From: Chthoniobacterales bacterium
GTDB taxonomy: Bacteria > Verrucomicrobiota > Verrucomicrobiia > Chthoniobacterales > UBA10450
Reading direction: 5' to 3'
DNA: 6,590 nt
NCBI GenBank assembly: GCA_013695925.1
Contig: JACCZO010000401.1
Location: 1-6,590 of the forward strand
Below are positions 1-5,391 of this stretch, piece after piece; position 1 is the first letter of the stretch, and every line of letters starts with the position of its first letter. Below the pieces are notes generated by a model. The model did not search any database, was not told where the DNA came from, and saw nothing but the letters and a program-made list of their open reading frames with translations. A program made the position numbers and the translations under genes.

Positions 1-1
1 C

Positions 2-733
2 ATGGGTCGTCAATGGTTGCACGCGAAGCGGGAAGTCGCCGGTCTGAAGAAAGGCCAGGTGACCGGGAAACTGGTTAAGGAAATTATGGTCGCGGCCAAG
101 CTGGGCGGCGCGGATCCCGCCGGCAACGCGCGACTTTTCGCGGTCGTGGAAAAAGCCCGCCGGGCCAGTGTCTCGCGCGATGTGATCGAGCGGGCGATCA
201 AGAAGGGCGCCGGCGTCGGCGGGGAAAAGCTCGAGCTCGAGCATGTCGTTTTCGAAGGCTACGCCCCGAACAAGGTGCCGGTGATTGTCGAAGTGCAGAC
301 GGACAATAAAAACCGCACCGCGCCCGAGATCCGCGTCCTCTTCAAGCGCGGCCAGCTCGGCGCGCCCGGGAGCAACAAATTCCTTTTTGACCACGTTGGC
401 CTGGTCGAGGCGCATCACGCCGACGCGGCCGCCGATATCGAGGCGGCGGCGATCGAAGCCGGCGCGCAGGAGGTCGAGCCGTTGGGACACGCCCAGAATG
501 ACGACATCCCGGAGGGCACCACCGGGGCGCGCTTCACCACCGCGGCGGTCGATCTGCACGCGGTCTCGCAATGGCTGGCGCAGAACGGCTGGACGGTGGT
601 GACGAGCGAGCTGGGCTACGTCGCGAAAAATTACCCCGAATTGAACGACGAGGATCGCACTCAGGTGGGCGAATTTTTGCAGACTCTCGAGGACCACGAA
701 GACGTTCACCGCGTCTGGGCCGCGATTCGTTAG
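2..733 (+). CDS. yebC: YebC/PmpR-family transcriptional regulator or translation factor
   Basis: A complete 243-residue protein of the YebC/PmpR (TACO1-like) family, close to the family's usual 235-250 residues. Visible family signatures are the N-terminal helical block with KGQVTGKLVKEI (17-28), the GGADPAGNARLFAVVEKA stretch (35-52), VIERAIKKGAG (61-71), EGYAPNKVPVIVE (85-97) followed by DNKNRTAPEIR (101-111), and the C-terminal LEDHEDVHRVWA (229-240). YebC proteins are cytosolic; members have been described as DNA-binding regulators and as ribosome-associated factors that relieve stalling, and the sequence does not say which applies here. The N-terminus reads MGRQWLHAK rather than the common MAGHSKWANIKH, and YAPNKV replaces the usual YGPGGV, so this is a divergent subfamily. 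The ATG is at base 2, so its ribosome binding site and promoter lie outside the window. The next gene starts 9 bp downstream, so the two are probably co-transcribed. Confidence 0.93.
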   Translation: MGRQWLHAKREVAGLKKGQVTGKLVKEIMVAAKLGGADPAGNARLFAVVEKARRASVSRDVIERAIKKGAGVGGEKLELEHVVFEGYAPNKVPVIVEVQTDNKNRTAPEIRVLFKRGQLGAPGSNKFLFDHVGLVEAHHADAAADIEAAAIEAGAQEVEPLGHAQNDDIPEGTTGARFTTAAVDLHAVSQWLAQNGWTVVTSELGYVAKNYPELNDEDRTQVGEFLQTLEDHEDVHRVWAAIR

Positions 734-742
734 GCGCAAAGC

Positions 743-1807
743 ATGTCGGATGAGACCAGTGACGCGATTGTGGGCGATGCGGTCGTGGATTCGTTGGAGA
801 AGCCGACTCGCAAACGCGGCAGACTCTTGCGCTGGAAGCAAAGAAAAGAGCCGCCGCCGCTGACCCATTGCGAAGATTGCGGGGAGAAGCTGCACGGGCA
901 GTACTGCTCGAAGTGCGGGCAGGTGGCAGTCGATTACCGGCGGTCTTTTCGCCACGTCATCGCGGATGTCGCGGAGTCGTTTCTCAACTGGGACTCGAAG
1001 TTCATCCAGACCATCGGGCTGCTCGTGCGCCGCCCCGGTTGGCTCACGAATCAGTTCGTCGCCGGTAAGCGCACCCGCTTTCTTCATCCGCTCCGGCTTT
1101 ATCTGCTCGTGAGCATCGCGTTTTTCCTCGCGGCCCGGCTGCTGCCGATGGAAACGCCCGACTTTGGCGAAAAAGAAGTCACGCCGGAGAAGCGCGCCGA
1201 GGTGGAAAACGTAATGAAAACCGTGCCCCAAATCCCGAACGATGTGCGCGCCGAAGTGCGCAAAGCGCTCGCGGAGAATGGGGCGCCGCCCGCCAGGAAA
1301 AAGCCGAAACTGATCATCTTCGATGACCCGGAGAAGCCGAAGACGCCGTTTGAAGAATGGATGAATCAGCAGGTGAAAGCGAAGCTGGGCGAGGATGGAA
1401 CGAAGTTACAGTTCTTCATTGAAACGCTTCGGAGCAACATTCCCACCATGATGCTTTTTTGCATCCCGCTCTTCGCCTTTGTCCTGAAGATTCTTTATCT
1501 CCGCCAAGGCCGCTTTTACATCGAGCACCTGGTCTATGCGCTCCACATTCACTCCTTTTTTTATCTCGCGGTACTGGTCATTTCCTTCAGCGAGATGGCG
1601 ATGAAACGCTGGCTCCCGGCGTGGCAGGCGCTGACCTGGATCCTGTGGATCGCTGTCGTGGTCCAGGTTTTTCTCTCGATCCGGCAGGTCTACCGCCAGA
1701 GCTGGTTCATGACCACGTTCAAGTTCTTCTTTGGCGGCTTTATCTACCTCATCGTCCTGATCGCGGCCCTGGTGGTGACAGCGGTGGCGACGTTCGCCCT
1801 GCCCTAA
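743..1807 (+). CDS. DUF3667-like zinc-ribbon integral membrane protein
   Basis: A 354-residue protein of unknown function. A basic N-terminal segment (21-36) leads into a zinc ribbon of the form C43-x2-C46 ... C55-x2-C58 (HCEDCGEKLHGQYCSKCGQ). A block resembling DUF3667 proteins follows: FLNWDSKFIQT (80-90), RRPGWLTNQFVAGKRTRFLHP (96-116) and a hydrophobic helix (about 117-134). A charged linker rich in E, K and P (about 140-225) separates this from four further likely membrane helices, at about 232-252, 262-283, 292-313 and 325-350. The N-terminal ribbon is probably cytoplasmic, judging from the basic residues around it (inference). The ATG at 743 is 9 bp after the yebC stop with only a weak AGG upstream, so translation may be coupled to yebC. 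Its stop is 3 bp from the end of the convergent alaS gene. The family assignment is from recalled motif wording; the role is unknown. Confidence 0.85.
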   Translation: MSDETSDAIVGDAVVDSLEKPTRKRGRLLRWKQRKEPPPLTHCEDCGEKLHGQYCSKCGQVAVDYRRSFRHVIADVAESFLNWDSKFIQTIGLLVRRPGWLTNQFVAGKRTRFLHPLRLYLLVSIAFFLAARLLPMETPDFGEKEVTPEKRAEVENVMKTVPQIPNDVRAEVRKALAENGAPPARKKPKLIIFDDPEKPKTPFEEWMNQQVKAKLGEDGTKLQFFIETLRSNIPTMMLFCIPLFAFVLKILYLRQGRFYIEHLVYALHIHSFFYLAVLVISFSEMAMKRWLPAWQALTWILWIAVVVQVFLSIRQVYRQSWFMTTFKFFFGGFIYLIVLIAALVVTAVATFALP

Positions 1808-1810
1808 CGA

Positions 1811-4800
1811 TCAAGCGAGAAGGGCTTTTGCCCGCGCGAGCGCGGCCTCGATCTGGCTAGGGTCGGTCCCGCCGCCTTGCGCGAGCTCAGGCCGGCCGCC
1901 GCCTTTGCCGCCGACAAGCGGGGCGATTTCCTGGATCAATTTTCCGGCCTGGAAGCGTGTCGTTAGGGCCTTGGGCACGGCGGCGATCAACGAGACGCGG
2001 CCCTCGCGCTCGCCCGCGAGAAAGAACGGCCCGTCAAATCGGGTCTTGAGCGCGTCAGCCACGGCCTGGAGTAATTTCCCATCGGCATCGGACACCTGCG
2101 CGACCCGAAAAGCAGCGCTGTCGCTCGCGGCCAGTTCCTCTGCGATCGCGGCCGCGCGGCTTTGGATACCGGCTTCGGAAGCCTTGGCGTTGGTCTTTTC
2201 CCAGTCCCGGACTTCGGCTTCCAGTCTCTCCAGATGCACGGCGCGCGCGTCGATGCTCGCGAGCATCTCGGCCGCTTGGTCCGCGGCAAACGCGGGCAAC
2301 GGCGCGAGTCCCGATTTCTTCTTCGCCAGCGCCTTGAATCTTTCCTCCTGACGCTCCGCTTCCGTGCGGGCCCATTCGCCGACCGCGTTGCCCGCGACCG
2401 CCTCGATCCGGCGGATACCGGCGGCGATCGCGCCCTCGCTCAGGATGCGGAAGGAACCGATGTCGCCGGTGCTGCGGACGTGGGTGCCCCCGCACAGTTC
2501 CATCGAGTAACCCTTCAACTCGTTAGGCGGGCCGCCGATCTGCACGACCCGGACGCGGTCGCCATATTTGTCGCCGAAGAACTGAATGATATCGGCGCGT
2601 TCTTTCGCCTCGGCGTAGGGAATTTCCGTCCACGAGACGGGCGCGTTCTCCGCGATCTTTTCGTTCACCAGCTGCTCCACTTCGCGGACCTGCGGCTTCG
2701 TCAGGGCGGTGCTCGAGAAATCGAAAGTCAGCTTTTCCGGCCCGACGTAGCTACCCTTTTGCGTCGCCTCGCGACTCACCACTTCATGCAGCGCCCAATG
2801 CAGAAGGTGCGTGACGGTGTGATGGCGTTCGATCGCCGAGCGCCGGGTGCGATCGAAACGCAGGGTGACATGCTCGCCGATCGCGGGTGCGCCTTCGCCG
2901 GCGATGAGATGAATCCAAGTGTCGCCCGATTTTCGGGTGTCCTCGATTTTCCAGGACCCGGTCTCGCCGATCATCTCGCCCTGGTCCGCGACCTGACCGC
3001 CCATCTCGGCGTAGAGGACAGAGTTGTTCAGAATGACGCCTTTTTTGTCACCGACGTCGAGGATCGCTTCGACATCGGCGCCGGTGTGATCGTGTTCGTA
3101 GCCGAGGAAGTTAGTCGGTTCGTCAGCGCCCACTTCGGAGAGCGCGACCACTTCTTTCTTCTGCGCGGAACGCCCCCGCGCGCGCTGCTCTTCCATCAGT
3201 TTTTCAAAGCCTTCAGTATCGACCGTGAGCCCGCGTTCCCGCGCCATCAGTTCGGTCAAATCGAGGGGAAATCCCTGTTCGTCATAAAGCCGAAACGCGA
3301 ACTCCGCCGGGATGATCGGGCCGCCTGCTCCGGGGAGCGCGGGCGCCCCGCCCGCTGTGTCACGCGCCTCGCGGGACACCCGATCGTCCTCCGCCGTCCA
3401 AAGCCACGGATAATCCTCTCCTTGCGAAACGACGCCCGCATCCCATGGATTGCGGCAGATGTATTGAAATTTCTCTTCCAGATCGCGCTCCGAGCGAATA
3501 ATGCGATCGAAAGATTCATTTTCCCAAACGCGATTCCCCCTCGCTCCGGCTGCTTTGTTAATTCGATGAGACGAGACGCTTTTCAGCGTCTGAAGGATTT
3601 CAGCAAGCCCGTGGAAAACCGAATTTCGCTCGTCGTCATTCTCTTTGATCTGCGGCTCAATCAGAAGATGAACGTGATCGGGCATGACGCAGGCCACGTA
3701 GAGTTCATATTTTTTATCACGGTCGTGCAGGATCGTTTGCATGACGAGATCGCGTTCCGCGGGGGAGAGAATTCGGCGTTCCTGCGTGGTCCAGGTAATG
3801 GCGTATTTTGCCCATGGTCGCTCGAAATGAGGGAGACGTCGTTTGTGATATCGGGTGCCGGAGGTGTCCCGCGAGGCGCGTGACACGGCGGGCGGGGCGC
3901 CCGCGCTCCCCGGAGCAGAAGCGCCGCTCGTTAGGCGGACGATCTCCGTTTCGAAGAGCGCAATGCCTTTGTCGAGGGTGCGATTGAACGATTCCTCCTC
4001 GCGCTTGATTGTTTCTTGCACACCATTTTGACCGGTCTGAAGCTCGGGAAAAACGCCTCCCATCGCCTGGACGAGGACGTCGACCAGTTTGTAAAAAAAC
4101 GGCTCATGAAACCCGAGCGTGCGTCCGTAGCGGACCGCTCGACGCAGGATGCGGCGCAAAACGTAGCCGCGGCCTTCGTTGCTCGGCTGAATGCCGTCGG
4201 CGATGGCGAAGCTGAGGGTGCGGATGTGATCGGCCACCACGCGAAAGGCGACGTCGATTTTTTCCTGCTCGTTGGCGCCAGTGCTGCCGGATTCGGGCAA
4301 GGTCGAGCCGTAGCGCTTGCCGCTTAGTTTTTCGATCTCGTTGAAGATCGGTCGAAAAACGTCGGTCTGGTAGTTCGAGATGGTGCCGGTGAAATCGGTA
4401 AAATTTTGCGTGCCCTGGATCATCGCGGTGACGCGCTCGAAGCCCATGCCGGTGTCGACGTGGCGTTGCGCGAGGGGGATGTATTCCACGCTGCCGGGGT
4501 CACCGACCCCGGCTACAGGATTGGTGTTGAACTGGATGAAAACGAGATTCCAGATCTCGATGCAGCGCGCGTCGCCGGCGTTGACTAACGAGCCGCCGGT
4601 GTCGCCCGCCGGGGTGAGGTCGACATGCAGCTCGGAACAGGGGCCGCAGGGGCCGGTGTCGCCCATCATCCAGAAGTTGTCTTTCTTGTTCCCGTTGACG
4701 ATGTGAACCGCAGGATCGAGGCCGGATTTTTCGAAGAGCACTTTCCAGTAATCGTGCGCTTCCTGGTCGAACTCGCTCGGCTCGTTAGGCCCGGGTTTGT

Positions 4801-5188
4801 AAACGGTGGCGTAAAGGCGCTCGGGCGGCAGGCCCCAACGAATAACGACCAGCTCCCATGCCCATTCGATGGCTTCCTTCTTGAAATAATCGCCGAAGCT
4901 CCAGTTGCCGAGCATCTCGAAAAAAGTGTGGTGGTAGGTGTCGAGGCCGACGTCGTCGAGGTCGTTATGCTTGCCCCCCGCGCGGATGCATTTCTGAGTG
5001 TCGGCGGCGCGTGGCGGATCGTAGGCAGGCCGCTGTTGGCCGAGAAAGATGGGCACGAACTGGTTCATGCCGGCGTTGGTGAAGAGGAGGTTCGGGGCGT
5101 CGGGGAGGAGGGAAGATGACGGCACGATGGTGTGCTTTTTCTCGCGAAAGAAATCGAGAAAGGACTGGCGAATTTCGGCGGAGGTCAT
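1811..5188 (-). CDS. alaS: Alanine--tRNA ligase carrying an in-frame RAYT transposase insertion
   Basis: Class II alanyl-tRNA synthetase, 1125 residues against 876 in E. coli; the excess is largely a 198-codon mobile element (residues 424-622). Aminoacylation motifs are intact: LLFTNAGMNQF (34-44), RAGGKHNDLDDVG (69-81), HHTFFEMLGNWSFGDYFK (86-103), GDTGPCGPCSE (176-186), VDTGMGFERV (244-253) and the motif 3 region ADGIQPSNEGRGYVLRRILRR (330-350). After the insertion the gene resumes at AFRLYDEQGFPLDLTELM (631-648). The editing domain keeps all four metal ligands: H790-x3-H794 and C899-x3-H903 (CGGTH). A DHHA1/C-Ala domain ends the protein, with GGKGGGRPELAQGGGT at 1093-1108. The ATG at 5188 (MTSAEIRQSFLDFF) aligns with E. 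coli AlaS residues 5 on; the frame is open to an ATG at 5311, but those 41 codons only translate palindromic repeats. No Shine-Dalgarno is visible. No frameshift or stop occurs, so a single polypeptide is predicted; whether it is active is unknown. Confidence 0.93.
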   Translation of the reverse strand: MTSAEIRQSFLDFFREKKHTIVPSSSLLPDAPNLLFTNAGMNQFVPIFLGQQRPAYDPPRAADTQKCIRAGGKHNDLDDVGLDTYHHTFFEMLGNWSFGDYFKKEAIEWAWELVVIRWGLPPERLYATVYKPGPNEPSEFDQEAHDYWKVLFEKSGLDPAVHIVNGNKKDNFWMMGDTGPCGPCSELHVDLTPAGDTGGSLVNAGDARCIEIWNLVFIQFNTNPVAGVGDPGSVEYIPLAQRHVDTGMGFERVTAMIQGTQNFTDFTGTISNYQTDVFRPIFNEIEKLSGKRYGSTLPESGSTGANEQEKIDVAFRVVADHIRTLSFAIADGIQPSNEGRGYVLRRILRRAVRYGRTLGFHEPFFYKLVDVLVQAMGGVFPELQTGQNGVQETIKREEESFNRTLDKGIALFETEIVRLTSGASAPGSAGAPPAVSRASRDTSGTRYHKRRLPHFERPWAKYAITWTTQERRILSPAERDLVMQTILHDRDKKYELYVACVMPDHVHLLIEPQIKENDDERNSVFHGLAEILQTLKSVSSHRINKAAGARGNRVWENESFDRIIRSERDLEEKFQYICRNPWDAGVVSQGEDYPWLWTAEDDRVSREARDTAGGAPALPGAGGPIIPAEFAFRLYDEQGFPLDLTELMARERGLTVDTEGFEKLMEEQRARGRSAQKKEVVALSEVGADEPTNFLGYEHDHTGADVEAILDVGDKKGVILNNSVLYAEMGGQVADQGEMIGETGSWKIEDTRKSGDTWIHLIAGEGAPAIGEHVTLRFDRTRRSAIERHHTVTHLLHWALHEVVSREATQKGSYVGPEKLTFDFSSTALTKPQVREVEQLVNEKIAENAPVSWTEIPYAEAKERADIIQFFGDKYGDRVRVVQIGGPPNELKGYSMELCGGTHVRSTGDIGSFRILSEGAIAAGIRRIEAVAGNAVGEWARTEAERQEERFKALAKKKSGLAPLPAFAADQAAEMLASIDARAVHLERLEAEVRDWEKTNAKASEAGIQSRAAAIAEELAASDSAAFRVAQVSDADGKLLQAVADALKTRFDGPFFLAGEREGRVSLIAAVPKALTTRFQAGKLIQEIAPLVGGKGGGRPELAQGGGTDPSQIEAALARAKALLA
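3325..3380 (+). repeat. Terminal inverted repeat, distal arm of the RAYT element, with two hairpins
   Basis: The partner of 3863-3918. It contains two hairpins. The first, 3339-3355, is a perfect 6-bp stem GCGGGC/GCCCGC with a 5-nt loop. The second, 3357-3379, is GTGTC/GACAC enclosing CGCG-cct-CGCG with one A/G mismatch. Subterminal hairpins are what IS200/RAYT enzymes recognise. In the alaS frame the arm encodes VSREARDTAGGAPALPGA (604-621). Checking each frame by eye, the arm is free of stop codons in five of six frames; the exception is a TGA at 3881-3883 on the plus strand in the other arm. Confidence 0.9.
3389..3862 (-). other. REP-associated tyrosine transposase (Y1/HUH) domain inside AlaS
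   Basis: Residues 443-600 of the fused AlaS form a Y1_Tnp (IS200-like) domain of the RAYT type. Visible motifs in order are RYHKRRLPHFERPWAKY (446-462), the metal-binding HUH motif in VMPDHVHLLIEP (H505-V-H507), WENESFDRIIRSE (555-567), EEKFQYICRNPWDAGVV (571-587) with Y576 as the likely catalytic tyrosine, and EDYPWLW (591-597). HUH enzymes cut and rejoin single-stranded DNA through a phosphotyrosine bond, and RAYTs act on REP palindromes. All expected catalytic residues are present, so the domain could be active. It has no start or stop codon of its own, so it appears to be made only as part of AlaS. An intein can be excluded, since no Hint-type splice-junction residues are seen. Confidence 0.85.
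3574..3591. repeat. Perfect hairpin inside the transposase coding region
   Basis: A 7-bp perfect stem AGACGCT/AGCGTCT with loop tttc, lying within the codons for QTLKSVSS of the transposase domain. No run of T follows it on either strand, so it does not look like a terminator. It may be chance, or an internal structure of the element. Confidence 0.4.
3863..3918 (-). repeat. Terminal inverted repeat, alaS-proximal arm of the RAYT element
   Basis: A 56-bp arm pairing with 3325-3380 at 55 of 56 positions; the single mismatch is C/T in the sequence cccg(c/t)gtgt. In the alaS frame it is read as an A/G/P/S/R-rich linker (residues 425-442, APGSAGAPPAVSRASRDT). It contains two subterminal palindromes, matching those described for the other arm. 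Just inside this arm is a 9-bp (three-codon) stretch missing from the other arm, after which CACCCGAT matches again. Confidence 0.9.
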
Positions 5189-5217
5189 CGCGGTGAAACT
5201 AGCGTGATCGCGCAAAG

Positions 5218-5230
5218 TTGCATCCTGCGG
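5218..5230. repeat. Minimal hairpin with CATCCTG core
   Basis: GCA-tcc-TGC, with only two T-G pairs extending it (TTGCA/TGCGG). It is weak alone and is listed because it repeats the CATCCTG core of its neighbours. Confidence 0.45.
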
Positions 5231-5241
5231 GGACTTTCGCG

Positions 5242-5265
5242 GTAGCGCGACCATCCTGGTTGCGC
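5242..5265 (+). repeat. GTAG-led hairpin with CATCCTG core
   Basis: GTAG at 5242-5245 leads a 9-bp stem GCGCGACCA/TGGTTGCGC (5245-5265, one G-T pair) with loop tcc. This is on the opposite strand to the two GTAG/GTAA-led copies near recA. Confidence 0.68.
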
Positions 5266-5286
5266 CCGCCGGCATCTTGCCGGCGG
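5266..5286. repeat. Perfect hairpin CCGCCGGCA-tct-TGCCGGCGG
   Basis: A 9-bp perfect stem with a 3-nt loop, immediately next to the hairpin ending at 5265. Its centre CATCTTG is a one-base variant of the CATCCTG core. Confidence 0.78.
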
Positions 5287-5319
5287 TTGAGGAAGTGCGT
5301 TGTCGGCTCATCCGAACGC

Positions 5320-5336
5320 GCGAGCAGGATGCTCGC
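5320..5336. repeat. Perfect hairpin GCGAGCA-gga-TGCTCGC
   Basis: A 7-bp perfect stem with a 3-nt loop. Its centre CAGGATG is the reverse complement of the CATCCTG centre found in the hairpins at 5218-5230 and 5245-5265. Confidence 0.75.
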
Positions 5337-5340
5337 TCCT

Positions 5341-5362
5341 GCAGGCTGGAAGCCCGCGCTAC
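5341..5362 (-). repeat. REP-like palindrome with GTAG head, second copy
   Basis: Minus strand: GTAG, CGC, then the same GGGCttccaGCCTGC palindrome as 5370-5391, differing only at the fourth base (G instead of A). The spacing between the two copies is 7 bp. GTAG before a hairpin is the tetranucleotide that RAYT enzymes recognise in characterised REPs (established for E. coli); its use here is inferred. Confidence 0.75.
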
Positions 5363-5369
5363 TGCCCTT

Positions 5370-5391
5370 GCAGGCTGGAAGCCCGCGTTAC
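5370..5391 (-). repeat. REP-like palindrome overlapping the recA stop codon
   Basis: On the minus strand it reads GTAA, CGC, then GGGCttccaGCC and TGC: a 6-bp stem GCGGGC/GCCTGC with one G-T pair and a 5-nt loop. It matches the copy at 5341-5362 in 21 of 22 bases. Its first G is the last base of the final Lys codon of recA, and the next three bases are the recA TAA. A short head (GTAG in the sister copy) followed by a palindrome is the classic REP layout. Confidence 0.75.

Larger units (their letters stand above)
3325..3918 (-). mobile_element. RAYT/IS200-like element inserted in frame within alaS
   Basis: A 594-bp unit bounded by 56-bp inverted repeats, 55 of 56 bases complementary. It interrupts alaS from the second base of codon 424 to the first base of codon 622, so exactly 198 codons are added. 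It carries one transposase domain on the same strand as alaS and no stop in that frame. There is no ATG before residue 473 of the fused product, so it has no evident start or stop of its own; GTG at 3886 is the only plausible private start inside the arm. A hand count over 3421-3780 gives about 51% GC, against about 62-65% in sampled alaS lines, which supports a separate origin. Near-identity of the arms suggests recent insertion or ongoing conservation. A 5-bp direct repeat, gccgc (3320-3324 and 3923-3927), flanks it, but IS200-like elements do not normally make target duplications. Confidence 0.88.
5189..5387 (-). other. recA-alaS intergenic region filled with palindromic repeats
   Basis: This 199-bp gap contains no recX and no other gene. 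Most of it (5218-5391) is a head-to-tail series of short palindromes, listed separately. The remaining 29 bp before the alaS ATG has no clear Shine-Dalgarno and no promoter I can support. Because recA and alaS point the same way, the hairpins may end or attenuate recA transcripts, but no T-run follows any of them. The series also stays open in the alaS frame up to 5311, which creates a false N-terminal extension. Confidence 0.75.

Noticed and set aside
1822..1833. A terminator GGGC-tttt-GCCC between the convergent genes
   Set aside because: It has only a 4-bp stem, lies within the alaS coding region and lacks a following T-run.
2162..3883. A 573-codon plus-strand open frame opposite alaS
   Set aside because: It is an antisense shadow produced by GC-rich codon bias in alaS, with no recognisable domain; it ends at the only stop-bearing frame of the inverted repeat.
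3325..3918. The alaS insert as an intein or self-splicing intron
   Set aside because: There are no Hint-type splice-junction residues, no homing endonuclease and no intron-like core. The inverted ends and HUH motif fit a transposon.
1811..5188. alaS as a pseudogene broken by the transposon
   Set aside because: The frame is intact throughout and all catalytic and editing residues on both sides are kept. Loss of function remains possible but is not shown by the sequence.
5189..5311. An earlier alaS start at 5311 giving 41 extra residues
   Set aside because: These codons only translate the palindromic repeats (for example AGKMPAGATRMVALP), have no match to AlaS N-termini and no ribosome binding site. 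MTSAEIRQSFLDFF at 5188 aligns with known AlaS starts.
5218..5391. A CRISPR array
   Set aside because: Units are short palindromes with different arms and almost no spacers; they lack identical repeats with regular unique spacers.
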